Both the position numbers and the translations under genes were made by a program. Shown here in pieces: positions 33,444 through 42,622 of a stretch of 45,936 nucleotides of DNA. A model generated the notes under the pieces. That model was not told the DNA's origin. It did no database searches and saw only the letters and a list, made by a program, of their open reading frames with translations. This DNA comes from CAWJEL01 sp964647255 (GTDB taxonomy: Bacteria > Chloroflexota > Anaerolineae > CG2-30-64-16): the NCBI GenBank assembly GCA_964647255.1, contig CAZYGI010000027.1:1-45936 (forward strand), in the 5' to 3' direction. Each line of letters opens with the position of its first letter. Positions within the stretch are counted from its first letter, which is position 1.

Positions 33444-34733
33444 TTACAGGTTGGCGATCGCCTGATCGAAGATGGCAGCGAGCCGGCCTGCCAGCGCATG
33501 CCATTCGAAATCTGCCTGCGCCTGGGCAAAGCCGGGCCAGGTTGCGTCGGTCTGCCGCCGCCGCATGAGCTCAGCGAGCGCGGCCGCGATGGCCGCGGGA
33601 TCATCGGGCGGGGCCGTGACGCCCAGGGCGTATTGTTGGACGATGGCGGCGGCGGCGTTGTCGTGCGCCAGCGCCAGGATCGGGACGCCTGCACCGATGT
33701 AGTCAAACAGCTTGAGGCTCGCAACGCCGCGCTGCCCCACGGCAGTGACCAGCAGCAGGGCGTCTGCATCGAGCTGGTGCTGGTGGGCTTCCCGGCGCGC
33801 GACCGGCGGCAGGAACGTGATGCGGTCGCCCAGCCCTCGCGTCTGCGCCGCGGCCTGTTCCTCGGCGCTGATGTCGCCGACGAAGTGGATGCGCAGCGGC
33901 AGCTCCGGTTGGCTCGTAAACAGCCGCGCCAGGGCGTCGAAGAGCGCCGCGGCCGACGTGCCCTGCCGGCTGGCCGAGAGTGAGCCGGTGTAGACCAGCC
34001 GGAAGCTGCCGTCCGCCGCGCGGCGCCGCGCCAGCCCTGCGAATTCTTCACGGTCATAGCCGTTGGTGAGCGTCTCGATCCGGCCCGCGGCGGCCGGGTA
34101 GCGCGCTCGGAAATCGTGCGTGATCGGATCGGTGGCGGCGAGGATCGTGCTGGCCGCGGCGATGGTGCGCGCCTCCCACCGGCTCTCGACCCAGCGCCGC
34201 GGGGCGCGCAGCCGGGCCGCGGCGTTCGGCGGCTCGAACAGCCAGCCGTCCCGGAAGTCCGCGACCCAGGGCAGCCCGCTGCTGCGGTGCAGCGCCAGCG
34301 CGACCAGGTGGTTCGTCTCCGGCGGCGAGGTGCTGTAGAGGAGGGCTGGCCGGTAACGGTCAATGAGCTCGCGGCCCAGGCGCACGGCCGCAGGCAGCCA
34401 GCCGATCTTGGTGTCGGGCATCAGCACCGCGTCCCGCAACCGGCCGAGCAGGCTGCGATTGGCGATGGTTGCCACGCGGTATTGTTCTTCCTGCGGGACG
34501 CCCTGCGCGCGGCGCCGGCGCAGCGGCCGGAAGAGCTCATGCAGCAGGTCGCCGGCCCGATAGATGCGCGCCTCGGCATCGGTGGGCAGCGCGCCGTAGC
34601 GCCCGGTGGTTAAGGCGACGGCAGGATAGTCGAAATCGGCCAGATAGCGGGCGAATTTGAGCGGCGGCTCGACGCCCGCGCCCTGGATGGGCGGGTAGTT
34701 GTGGCTGATGAGCAGGACATAACGTTCGCTCAT
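33444..34733 (-). CDS. GT4-like glycosyltransferase
   Basis: A 429-residue GT-B protein: SHNYPPIQGAGVEPPLKFARYL at the N-terminus, a long first domain, ATDPITHDFRARYP, YTGSLSASRQGTSAAALFDAL and a donor segment VGQRGVASLKLFDYIGAGVPILAL. The EX7E motif is less clear than in the others (KLFDYIGAG), as in the Wbu/WcaI-like subgroup. The ATG at 34733 overlaps the stop of the preceding gene (ATGA). Confidence 0.88.
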   Translation of the reverse strand: MSERYVLLISHNYPPIQGAGVEPPLKFARYLADFDYPAVALTTGRYGALPTDAEARIYRAGDLLHELFRPLRRRRAQGVPQEEQYRVATIANRSLLGRLRDAVLMPDTKIGWLPAAVRLGRELIDRYRPALLYSTSPPETNHLVALALHRSSGLPWVADFRDGWLFEPPNAAARLRAPRRWVESRWEARTIAAASTILAATDPITHDFRARYPAAAGRIETLTNGYDREEFAGLARRRAADGSFRLVYTGSLSASRQGTSAAALFDALARLFTSQPELPLRIHFVGDISAEEQAAAQTRGLGDRITFLPPVARREAHQHQLDADALLLVTAVGQRGVASLKLFDYIGAGVPILALAHDNAAAAIVQQYALGVTAPPDDPAAIAAALAELMRRRQTDATWPGFAQAQADFEWHALAGRLAAIFDQAIANL

Positions 34734-35950
34734 GGCGCCACCTGCGCATAGACTTCCAGCAAACGTTCTGCCTGGCGCGCCCAGTTGTACTTCCGCTGCG
34801 CGGCATCCAGGGCGGCCGTGCGCATGGTGCGATAGCGTTCCGGGTCGGCGAGGACCTCACGGATGCCGGCGGCGATGGCTTCGGGCGTGAGCGAGCGGAT
34901 CAGCGCCCCGCCGCCGGTCTCCTGGGCCACGCGGCCGATTTCGGGCCAATCGCTGGCGACGAACGGCAGCCCAGCCATCAGATACTCGAACAGCTTGTTG
35001 GGCATGGCATAACGATCTTGCAAGGTGTGACCGGCGAGCAGCAGCAGGCCCACGTCGGCGCTGGCTGTGGCCGCCAGCAACTGGTCGGCCGGGAGCGCAT
35101 CCAGCAGATGGACGCGCGCCGCCAGACCCAGACGCGCGATCTCGGCGCGAATCGGCTCCTGGTAGGTGCCCAGGTTGAAGCCCAGGTAGACGAGGCGCCA
35201 TGTCTCCGGCAGGAGCGTCAGGCTTCGCACGGTCTCGATCTGGCCGCGCCGCGGGAAGACGCCGCCCTGAAACAGGATCAGCCGCGCGTCGGGGCCGAGG
35301 CCCAGCCGCTCGCGCAGATCGCGGCTTCCCCCGCGCATGTCCTGATACGGCGGGGTGTTCAGCACGACGGCCGGCCGCGGGATGCCGTACCGCGCGGCCA
35401 ACTCGCCCGCGATGGCCTCGCCGACGGTGATGACCGCGTCTGCACGGCGGATCAAGCGCCGTTCCAGGCGGGCGTAGTTGTTGCGGGTCAGCGTCTGCTT
35501 CAGGCGGCTGGCGTAGGGGAGCGCAGCCGCGTCAGGGCCGGGATCCAGCATGTCCACGAAGAGCTCATGCGAGTCGTACACCAGCCGGCCGCCGAACCGC
35601 GCCGCCAACGCGGCTGCCGCGGGCAGGGTGTCCAGATCGTGCGCGTGATAGACGTCCGCCCGGCACCCGCCGGCGGCTTCGAGCAGCGCCTGGCTGCCGC
35701 CCCAGCGGAACAGGTCGCGGGTGTGGGGCAGGGCGCGGGCCAGCCCGCGCTGCGCGCGCCAGGCCGCGAGCGGTACGGGCACGGCAGCCAGTGCAGGCCG
35801 CTCCGCCCAGCCCAGTTTGGCCGCGTCGTCCGGCCGGAGGTGGCTGAAAACGGTCACGCGATAGCCGGCCCCGGCCAGCGTCTCCGCCTCCCGGCGCACG
35901 CGGTTGTCGTGGATCAGATTGGTGGCGACCAGCATCGCGACGTGTTTCAT
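34730..35950 (-). CDS. GT4-like glycosyltransferase
   Basis: A 406-residue GT-B enzyme: MLVATNLIHDNRVRREAETLAGAGYRVTVF is typical of one GT4 subgroup, followed by YHAHDLDTLPAAAALA and YDSHELFVDM, a nucleotide-sugar domain with ILFQGGVFPRRG and the donor motif YAMPNKLFEYLMAGLPFVASDWPEI. It follows the flippase gene by 4 bp and overlaps the next gene by 4 bp, so it is part of the coupled operon. Specificity unknown. Confidence 0.92.
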   Translation of the reverse strand: MKHVAMLVATNLIHDNRVRREAETLAGAGYRVTVFSHLRPDDAAKLGWAERPALAAVPVPLAAWRAQRGLARALPHTRDLFRWGGSQALLEAAGGCRADVYHAHDLDTLPAAAALAARFGGRLVYDSHELFVDMLDPGPDAAALPYASRLKQTLTRNNYARLERRLIRRADAVITVGEAIAGELAARYGIPRPAVVLNTPPYQDMRGGSRDLRERLGLGPDARLILFQGGVFPRRGQIETVRSLTLLPETWRLVYLGFNLGTYQEPIRAEIARLGLAARVHLLDALPADQLLAATASADVGLLLLAGHTLQDRYAMPNKLFEYLMAGLPFVASDWPEIGRVAQETGGGALIRSLTPEAIAAGIREVLADPERYRTMRTAALDAAQRKYNWARQAERLLEVYAQVAP

Positions 35951-35954
35951 GCGT

Positions 35955-37433
35955 TTACACCGTTTGGCCCGGCCGCAGCCGGCGGCGCCGGAGGTAATCC
36001 AGCGCTATCCGCACATGATCCCGGTGCAGGATGCCCAGAACAAACGCCAGCGGCACGAAAAGCAGGCACATCCCGGCCCGCACCGCGTGCGCCCACAGGA
36101 CATCCGGCGGCAGCAGGAAGTGATCCGCGACGATCAACGCGGCCGAAAAGCCCACGCACACGACCGCGTCGGCCATCCGATACGGGATCGCATACTGGCG
36201 CTGGCTGATGATGAAGAGATACACCACCGCCACGCTGTACGCGATCCCGGTGGCCATTGCCGCGCCGTCCCTGCCGAGCCGCGGGATCAGGAGGAAATTC
36301 AGCAGCGTGTTGACTCCGGCGCCGATGAAGATGCTGATCGCAATCGGCTGCGATTTCTTGGCGATGCTGGAGCCCAGCGCGGCGATGTAGGTGGCGCCCA
36401 CGGCCAGGTAGCCGAACGACAGCCACGGCACGGCCGACGCCGCGGCGGCGTAGTTCGGCGTGGTGAACAGGCGCAGCAGCAGCGGCGCATAGAGCGACAC
36501 TGCGGTCACCAGCAGGCAGCCGAGCAGGCTGTACAGGCTCCACACCTTAGCATAGACACGCCGGCTGTTGGGTTGATCCAGGATCGAGAAGGCGAACGGC
36601 CCCCAGGCCAGGGTGAACCCGCTGGTGATCAGCGCGACGCCGGAGGCCAACGCCGCGCCGATGCTGTAGATGCCGATCTCGGACGCGGGCACAAAGCCTT
36701 TCAGGATGAAGCGATCGGCCGACGCGGTGATCCAAGAGGCGACGGCCGCGGGAATCAGCGGCAGCCCGAACCTGAGCATCTCGCGCAGCAGCGGCCGCGA
36801 GAGGTCGGCCGGCTTGATCCAGCGCCACATCAGCGCCAGGGCGGCAACGGCGGCCGCCGCCCCCGAAAGCACCTGGCCGTAAAACAGCCCCGCCACCCCG
36901 CGGCGCCACACCAGCACGAACAGCACCACCAGCCCGATGGTCAGCAGCGAGCTCGCGGTGAAGAAAGCCATGGTGGGCCATGCCCGACGGCGGTAGCGCA
37001 GCCAATTTCCCAACACCTTGCTGAAGGTGCTCAGCGGGACGGTCAGCGCGGCCAGGATCACCAGCAACGCCCGCGCCGGTGAATCCACAAGGCGGCCGGC
37101 AATCTGCGGGGCCAACAGGATGACGATCACGGTGACGGCCAGCCCAACGACCGTCTGGCACCAGAACCACGAGCTGATGATCTTGCGCTGGCGCTTCGGG
37201 TCGGCGTTGTCGAAGTACCAGCGCGCGCTGGCTGTGTCCAGGCCGAGGACGATGAACGTGCTGAGCAGCGTCGCCGCTGCGGTCAGGATGCTGATGTAAC
37301 CGTAGTCTGTAGTGGAATAGGCGCGGGCGTAGAGCGGCACCAGGAAGATGCTGATGAAGCGGCCGATCGTGCCCGAGATGCCGTAGATGAGCGTCTCGCC
37401 GCCGAGCTGTTTGACGCTGCGCGCCGTGTTCAT
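35955..37433 (-). CDS. Polysaccharide flippase, Wzx/MATE-like (Polysacc_synt)
   Basis: A 492-residue membrane protein with 12-14 hydrophobic helices, starting GGETLIYGISGTIGRFISIFLVPLYARAYSTTDYG, which is typical of Wzx/RfbX-like flippases that move undecaprenyl-linked oligosaccharides across the inner membrane. Loop charges and the mid-protein ADRFILKGFVPASEIGIYSIGAAL fit the oligosaccharidyl-lipid exporter family. The ATG at 37433 overlaps the stop of the preceding glycosyltransferase (ATGA). With a Wzy-like protein downstream it indicates a Wzx/Wzy-type route rather than an ABC exporter. Confidence 0.9.
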   Translation of the reverse strand: MNTARSVKQLGGETLIYGISGTIGRFISIFLVPLYARAYSTTDYGYISILTAAATLLSTFIVLGLDTASARWYFDNADPKRQRKIISSWFWCQTVVGLAVTVIVILLAPQIAGRLVDSPARALLVILAALTVPLSTFSKVLGNWLRYRRRAWPTMAFFTASSLLTIGLVVLFVLVWRRGVAGLFYGQVLSGAAAAVAALALMWRWIKPADLSRPLLREMLRFGLPLIPAAVASWITASADRFILKGFVPASEIGIYSIGAALASGVALITSGFTLAWGPFAFSILDQPNSRRVYAKVWSLYSLLGCLLVTAVSLYAPLLLRLFTTPNYAAAASAVPWLSFGYLAVGATYIAALGSSIAKKSQPIAISIFIGAGVNTLLNFLLIPRLGRDGAAMATGIAYSVAVVYLFIISQRQYAIPYRMADAVVCVGFSAALIVADHFLLPPDVLWAHAVRAGMCLLFVPLAFVLGILHRDHVRIALDYLRRRRLRPGQTV

Positions 37434-38491
37434 CGCCGTCCGCCCAACGCGGCATAGACATCCAACCATCCGCGCGCCAGCTGATGCGCATCGTGATGCG
37501 CCTCGACGTAGGCCCGGCCCGCCCGGCCGAGCTCAGCGCGGCGTTGGCCGTCGGCCAGCAGCCCCGCAAGCACATCGGCCAGGTTGTCCTGGGTGGCGTT
37601 GATGATAGGCAGGTCGGCCGGGAGGAGGCGTTGCACGGCCGGCCGCAGGTAGCTCACCGCCGGCTTGCCGAACGCCATCGCCTCCAACGCCGCGGTGCCG
37701 AACGAGCCGATCACGAATTGATCCAGGAAGATGTCACACTCGCGCACCAGTGCGAGCGCCCGGTCGTGCGGGATGTTTTCGATGAGCCGGAAGTCGAAAT
37801 CGTAGTGCGGCCGCAACTGTTCGACGGCGGCCAGCACCGCGGCCGTGCCTTTGATGGTCGGGTTGCTGGGTGCATGCACGACCAGCGGCCGCCGCGGGCC
37901 TGGCTCCGCATACGTGGGCGGTAAATCGGCCAGCACCAGCCCGGCTTCGGAGAAGAACTGCGCAGGGAAAAGGTTGGGCTGGATGTACGTGCTCAGCTCG
38001 GCGCCGGCGATCAGCACGGCGAACCCGCGGCGGGCAAAGGCCTCCTGGCAGGCCCGCGATCTGGCCGCTGAAATGGGATAGGTGGTGGCGGGATCGGCCA
38101 GCAGGCGGGCGAGATAGGGATTGTCGGCCGTGGCGATCTCCGGGATGCGGATGTCGCTGCCCCAGAATTCCACCAGTCGCGGCTTGCGCAGCCGCGCGGT
38201 GTAGTCGAGATCCAGCCCGCGGGGCAGCGCCAGGCCGCCCGTGTGCCAGTGCACCACGTCGGCCCAGGCGATGGCAGCGGCGAGCTTGCGCCACTTCGCC
38301 AGCATGGCGGCTGTTCCGCGCACCGGGCTGCGGCGGATCGAGACGACCGGCAGCACTTCAACCGCAGCGTCCCCCTGGATCGGCGTGCCAATCACCGCCA
38401 GCCCGCGCGCATCCACGCCCAGGTCGCGCAGCGCGCGCACCGAGACGCTGATCTGGGAGGCCGCGTTGAACGGCAGATGGAGGACTTTCAT
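37430..38491 (-). CDS. Glycosyltransferase (GT4-like, GT-B fold)
   Basis: A 353-residue cytoplasmic protein. N-terminal MKVLHLPFNAASQISVSVRALRDLG, VHWHTGGLALPRGLDLDY and EFWGSDIRIPEIA mark the acceptor domain; VVHAPSNPTIKGTAAVLAAVEQL and DQFVIGSFGTAALEAMAFGKPAVSYLRP the donor domain, with the SFGTAALEAMA block in place of the usual EX7E. It starts at 38491 and overlaps the flippase start by 4 bp. Substrates unknown. Confidence 0.88.
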   Translation of the reverse strand: MKVLHLPFNAASQISVSVRALRDLGVDARGLAVIGTPIQGDAAVEVLPVVSIRRSPVRGTAAMLAKWRKLAAAIAWADVVHWHTGGLALPRGLDLDYTARLRKPRLVEFWGSDIRIPEIATADNPYLARLLADPATTYPISAARSRACQEAFARRGFAVLIAGAELSTYIQPNLFPAQFFSEAGLVLADLPPTYAEPGPRRPLVVHAPSNPTIKGTAAVLAAVEQLRPHYDFDFRLIENIPHDRALALVRECDIFLDQFVIGSFGTAALEAMAFGKPAVSYLRPAVQRLLPADLPIINATQDNLADVLAGLLADGQRRAELGRAGRAYVEAHHDAHQLARGWLDVYAALGGRR

Positions 38492-38498
38492 GCGTCTG

Positions 38499-39167
38499 CT
38501 ATCGTCCCGTCAAGATGCGCCGCCAGTCGGGTGGACCATCCAACGTCCGGCCCACGCGCGCCGGTGAGCCGTACGCGACCGTACGCGGAGGCACATCGGC
38601 CAGCACCAGCGACCCGGCGCCGACGATCGCGCCCTCGCCGATCGTCACGAACGGCCCCAGGATTGCGCCCGCGCCGACGAACGCGCCGCGGCCCACGGTC
38701 ACGCAGCCCGACGTCACGACGCCAGGCGCCACCTGGCTGCCGGCCTTCAGTACGCTGTCATGGTCAATGCTGGCAGTCGTGTTGATGACCACGTCGTCCT
38801 CGATCCGCGTGCCGGTGACCACGACCGCGCCGGCGCAGATCAGGATGCCGCCGCCCAGCGCCGTGTCGCCCTGGATCACTGCGGAGGGGTGGCGGGCGTT
38901 GATCAGCGTGTAGGCGAGGCCGCGCAGCCGGCCGGCGACCGCCACCCGGCCGTCGTTGCCGCCGATGGCGACGATGGCCGCCAGCCCGTCACCGGCGTGG
39001 GCCGCGGCCCACGCGCTCCCGCCCAGCACCGGTAGGCCGGCGAGCGTCTGCCCTTGCTTCGCCGGGTCATCGTCCAGGAAGCCGAGGATCTCGTGCTCGC
39101 CCGCCGTCCGCAGCACCTCCAGGACGACGCGGCCCTGGGGTCCGGCGCCGAAAATGATGGTCCGCAT
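38499..39167 (-). CDS. NeuD/PglD-family sugar O/N-acyltransferase
   Basis: A 222-residue protein with an N-terminal Rossmann-like domain (IIFGAGPQGRVVLEVLRTAG, FLDDDPAKQG) and a C-terminal left-handed beta-helix (VVINTTASIDHDSVLKAGSQVAPGVVTSGCVTVGRG, GAGAILGPFVTIGEGAIVGAGSLV). The His of IDHDS is the expected catalytic base. Family members use acetyl-CoA to acylate amino sugars such as UDP-bacillosamine precursors or sialic acid. Next to a DegT aminotransferase it suggests acetylation of the amine that enzyme installs. Confidence 0.9.
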   Translation of the reverse strand: MRTIIFGAGPQGRVVLEVLRTAGEHEILGFLDDDPAKQGQTLAGLPVLGGSAWAAAHAGDGLAAIVAIGGNDGRVAVAGRLRGLAYTLINARHPSAVIQGDTALGGGILICAGAVVVTGTRIEDDVVINTTASIDHDSVLKAGSQVAPGVVTSGCVTVGRGAFVGAGAILGPFVTIGEGAIVGAGSLVLADVPPRTVAYGSPARVGRTLDGPPDWRRILTGR

Positions 39168-39171
39168 CGCG

Positions 39172-40326
39172 TCACCACTCCCTGCGCACGAGCAGGTCCT
39201 TGAGGTTGTCCACGATGTAGCGCAGCTCCGCCTCGGTCATTTGCGGATAGATCGGCAGGAACATGGTGGACAGCGAGACCGCCTCGGTGACGGGCAGGTG
39301 CAGCTCGCCGTACAGCTCGCGGTAGTACGGCTCCCAGTGCAGCGGTGCGATGCCGTGCCGGCACGAGATGCCGCGCTCGGCCATCTGCCGCAGCAGCGCG
39401 TCCCGGTTCACCGCCGAACCCGGCCGGAAGGTGATCAGGTAAGACTGGTACGAGTGGACGCAGTCCGCCGGCACGTAGGGCGGCGCCACCTCGGCGATTT
39501 CCGCCAGGTGCTCGTCGTACCAGCGGCCGATCTCCTGCTTGCGGGCCAGGATGGCGGGCAGCTTCTTCATCTGTTCCACGCCCATCGCGCCCTGGATGTC
39601 GGTCATGCGGTAGTTGAAGCCCATCACGGGATACGCCGCATAGATCGTGCCGCGGGCCTTATGCCGCTCCAGGTCGGAGACCGAAGCGCCGTGCGACCGC
39701 ACGATGCGCGCCATGTCGGCCAACGCCTCGTCGTCGGTCGTGATCATGCCGCCTTCGCCGGTGGTGATGATCTTGCGCGGGTGAAAGCTGAACGCGGTCG
39801 GCGCGCCGAGTGCCCCGATGCGCTTCCCGCGGTATTCGCCGCCCAACGCGGTCGCGCCGTCCTCGACGATCGCCAGGCTGTGGCGGCGGGCGATCTCCTG
39901 GAGCGGCGCCATGTCCGCGGCCAGGCCGATCTGGTGCACCGCCATGATCGCCCGCGTCTTCGGCGTGACGGCCGCGGCCGCCGCGGCCGGGTCAAGGTTG
40001 AACGTGCGCGGATCAATCTCGACGAAGACCGGGAACGCGCCCAGTTGGCGGATGGCGTTGGCGGTGGCGAAACAGGTGAAAGACGGGCAGATCACCTCAT
40101 CGCCCGCGCGAATACCCTGCAGGTAGAGCGACAGGTGCAGCGCGGACGTGGCGGAGTTGGTGGCGATGGCGAACTGCGCGCCCACGTAGGCAGCCACCAT
40201 CCGCTCGAACTCCATGACCCGCGCGCCTTGTGCCACCCAGCCGGAGCGGATCGCCGCGGCCGCGGCCTGGGCTTCGGCTTCATCGGTGCAGGGGATCGCC
40301 AGCGGAATATCCATTTTGACGGTCAT
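39172..40326 (-). CDS. DegT/DnrJ/EryC1/StrS aminotransferase (1)
   Basis: A PLP enzyme of 384 residues that aminates keto-sugars bound to a nucleotide. Visible: IPCTDEAEAQAAAAAIRSGWVAQG, ATNSATSALHLSLYLQGI, EDGATALGGEYRGKRIG and the PLP-lysine segment SFHPRKIITTGEGGMI. It is close in layout to the next enzyme and may be a paralogue. It lies 4 bp before the acyltransferase in the direction of transcription. The amino donor is usually glutamate. Confidence 0.93.
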   Translation of the reverse strand: MTVKMDIPLAIPCTDEAEAQAAAAAIRSGWVAQGARVMEFERMVAAYVGAQFAIATNSATSALHLSLYLQGIRAGDEVICPSFTCFATANAIRQLGAFPVFVEIDPRTFNLDPAAAAAAVTPKTRAIMAVHQIGLAADMAPLQEIARRHSLAIVEDGATALGGEYRGKRIGALGAPTAFSFHPRKIITTGEGGMITTDDEALADMARIVRSHGASVSDLERHKARGTIYAAYPVMGFNYRMTDIQGAMGVEQMKKLPAILARKQEIGRWYDEHLAEIAEVAPPYVPADCVHSYQSYLITFRPGSAVNRDALLRQMAERGISCRHGIAPLHWEPYYRELYGELHLPVTEAVSLSTMFLPIYPQMTEAELRYIVDNLKDLLVRREW

Positions 40327-40405
40327 TGTGTCGGTCCTTGTCTACGAATTGAACGCACATGACGCTGATGCACGCAGATTGGCCCGATTTTCGAATGCAC
40401 CCATT
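40327..40405. other. Short gap with a dispersed-repeat remnant
   Basis: 79 bp between two DegT genes. It contains GACGCTGATGCACGCAGATT (40354-40373), which resembles a repeat type of the form CTGATGnACGCAGATT known from several bacterial genomes (recollection). No gene seen. Confidence 0.4.
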
Positions 40406-41518
40406 TCAATCGGCGGCGCATTCTTGGATCGCCGCGGCCAGCGCCTCCACCACCAGCGTCGGGTCTCCCGGCGCCATCTGCGGATAGAGCGGCAGGGTCA
40501 GGCTCTGCCGGAAGACGCGGTAGGAGCCGGGCAGATCGCCGGCGGTGTAGCCGTAGGTCCGCCCGTAGAACGGCTGCGCGTGCATGGCGTAGGTGCCGAG
40601 CGTCGTCTCGACATCGCGGCGGCGCATCGCAGCGATCACCGCATCCCGGTCCAGCGCGTCGTCCAGCATCACCACGTAGGACTGGTAGGTGTGCAGACAA
40701 TCCGCGGGCGCGGCGGGCGGCGTCACGCCCTTCACGTCCCGCAGCATCTCGGTGAGTTGGCCGGCCAATTCGCGCTTGCGGCCCAGCACCCAGGCGAACT
40801 TCTCCATCTGCGCGACGCCCACCGCGGCCTGGATATCGCTCAGCCGGTAGTTGAAGCCCGCGTCGAGAAACTCGAAATAGGCGCCGGTCCGCGCGCCGCC
40901 GTGGCTGCGGAGCAGGCGAATCCGGTCGGCCAGCGCCTCGTCGGCGGTGACGATCATCCCGCCTTCGCCGGTGGTGATGGACTTGCGCGGGTGGAAGCTG
41001 AAGCAGCCCAGGTCGCCGAGCGTGCCGCAGAACTGGCCGCGGTAGGTCGCGCCCAGCGCGCACGCCGCGTCCTCGATCACCGCCAGGCGATGGCGCCGTG
41101 CAAACTCCATGATCGGCGCCATGTCGGCGGCGAGGCCAAAGGCGTGCACCGGCATGATCGCCCGCGTCTGCGGCGTCAGCTTCCGCGCCAGGTCGGCCAC
41201 ATCGAGGTTGTAGGTGTCTGTGCGGATGTCCACCAGCACCGGCCGCGCACCTGCCTGCACGATCACGTTGCCGGTCGCGGGGAAGGTGAAGTCGGAGACC
41301 AGCACATCGTCGCCGGGGCCGATGCCCAGCGCCACCAGCGACAGGTGCAGCGCGGTAGTGCACGAGCTCATCGCAAAGCCGTGCCGCGCGCCGATCAGCC
41401 CGCAGACGAGCCGCTCGAATTCGGCCACCTTCGGTCCCTGCGTCAGGTAGCCGGTGGCAAGCACCTTGGCAACCTCTTCGGCCTCGCGCTGGTCGGTGTA
41501 CGGGATGTAGAGCCGCAT
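40406..41518 (-). CDS. DegT/DnrJ/EryC1/StrS aminotransferase (2)
   Basis: A 370-residue PLP-dependent sugar aminotransferase: IPYTDQREAEEVAKVLATGYLTQG, SSCTTALHLSLVALGIGPG, EDAACALGATYRGQFCG and SFHPRKSITTGEGGMI (Schiff-base Lys in RKS). It is 4 bp downstream of the SDR gene and likely acts on its keto-sugar product. It shares many blocks with the third copy at 39172-40326, so the two may be duplicates with different substrates. The ATG at 41518 has GGGGAG upstream. Confidence 0.93.
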   Translation of the reverse strand: MRLYIPYTDQREAEEVAKVLATGYLTQGPKVAEFERLVCGLIGARHGFAMSSCTTALHLSLVALGIGPGDDVLVSDFTFPATGNVIVQAGARPVLVDIRTDTYNLDVADLARKLTPQTRAIMPVHAFGLAADMAPIMEFARRHRLAVIEDAACALGATYRGQFCGTLGDLGCFSFHPRKSITTGEGGMIVTADEALADRIRLLRSHGGARTGAYFEFLDAGFNYRLSDIQAAVGVAQMEKFAWVLGRKRELAGQLTEMLRDVKGVTPPAAPADCLHTYQSYVVMLDDALDRDAVIAAMRRRDVETTLGTYAMHAQPFYGRTYGYTAGDLPGSYRVFRQSLTLPLYPQMAPGDPTLVVEALAAAIQECAAD

Positions 41519-41522
41519 GGCG

Positions 41523-42488
41523 TTATCTCCCCAGGTACCAGTCCGCGGTCTCGCGGAGCTGCGCATCGGTGATCGCGGCCGGCTCGAAGCCGAGAAGCTG
41601 CCGCGCCAGCCGGATGTCGCCGCAGTGTCGCTTGACGTCGCCGGGGCGCGGCGCGGTGTGGATGCGCGGGTGCTCCGGCGCGCCCAACACGGCCAGCAGA
41701 CGAGTCACCAGCTCGTTTACAGAGATCTCGTGCCCGTTAGCGATGTTGATCACCCGGCCGCGGGTCGCCGGCTCGTCGTAGGCTCGGACGAACGCCTCCG
41801 CGGTGTCCCGCGCAAAGATGAAGTCGCGGGTCTGTTCGCCGTCGCCGTGAATTTCGATCGGCTCGCCGCGGCGCACCTTCTGAATCACGATCGGGATGAT
41901 GCCCGCATAGGTGCCGGGGTTCTGCCGTGGGCCGAAATTGTTGAAAGGTCGGATGATCGCCGCGTCAATCCCGAAGGTGCGCCAGTAGGCGAGCACCACC
42001 TGGTCGGCCGCGGATTTGCTCGCCGCGTACGGGGTGATGGCGGCCTGCGGATGCAGCTCGTCCATCGGCACATACTGCGCGGTGCCGTACGCCTCAGACG
42101 AGGAGCAGTGGATCAGCGTCTTGATCGTGCCCAGCCGCGCCAGCTCGCAGAACGTGGTCGCAATCCCGACGTTGGTCTGCACTGTCCACACGGGATAGTG
42201 CAGCGATGTGGTCAGCGGAATCACCGCCAGGTCGAAGACGACCTCGATCTGCTCCGACTGGGCCACCTGATGCATGGCGGCCAGGTCTGAGGCGTCCAGG
42301 CGGATGATCTTCAGCGCCGGGAACACCGCGCGCGCGGCCGCCAGGTTATCTTCATGCCCCAGGAAGAAATTGTCCACCACCACCAGGTTGCCGGGCTCCT
42401 CGCGGATCAGCCGGTCCACCAGATGGCTCCCGATGAAGCCTGCCCCGCCGGTGACAAGGATGCTCTTACCGTTCAGCTTCGATGGCAT
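41523..42488 (-). CDS. NAD-dependent sugar epimerase/dehydratase (extended SDR)
   Basis: A 321-residue extended short-chain dehydrogenase. It has the Rossmann loop TGGAGFIGSHLVDRL, SSSEAYG, the catalytic Tyr-x3-Lys (YAASK) and RPFNNFGPRQNPGTYAGIIP near the substrate site. It resembles nucleotide-sugar 4,6-dehydratases and 4-epimerases; which it is cannot be settled here. With two DegT enzymes following, a 4-keto intermediate is a reasonable guess. The ATG at 42488 follows CGGAGA. A stem-loop (42504-42558) lies in its leader. Confidence 0.9.
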   Translation of the reverse strand: MPSKLNGKSILVTGGAGFIGSHLVDRLIREEPGNLVVVDNFFLGHEDNLAAARAVFPALKIIRLDASDLAAMHQVAQSEQIEVVFDLAVIPLTTSLHYPVWTVQTNVGIATTFCELARLGTIKTLIHCSSSEAYGTAQYVPMDELHPQAAITPYAASKSAADQVVLAYWRTFGIDAAIIRPFNNFGPRQNPGTYAGIIPIVIQKVRRGEPIEIHGDGEQTRDFIFARDTAEAFVRAYDEPATRGRVINIANGHEISVNELVTRLLAVLGAPEHPRIHTAPRPGDVKRHCGDIRLARQLLGFEPAAITDAQLRETADWYLGR

Positions 42489-42503
42489 AACGCGATTCTC
42501 CGG

Positions 42504-42558
42504 CCCCGAGACACAGCGCGCGGCGCGATTTCGCATCGAGCGCCCTGTGTCTCTGGGG
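42504..42558 (-). promoter_or_regulatory. Stem-loop in the SDR gene leader
   Basis: CCCCGAGACACAG (42504-42516) pairs with CTGTGTCTCTGGGG (42545-42558) with one bulge; an inner GGCGC/GCGCC pair is possible. It has no T-run, so it is more likely a leader structure than a terminator. The 134-bp gap also holds two similar GCACTTT stretches. Confidence 0.45.
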
Positions 42559-42622
42559 TGCACTTTCCGGCTTGGTCCGACACCGCACTTTGCCCCCGGG
42601 AATGGGAGGTGCGATTGCCGGT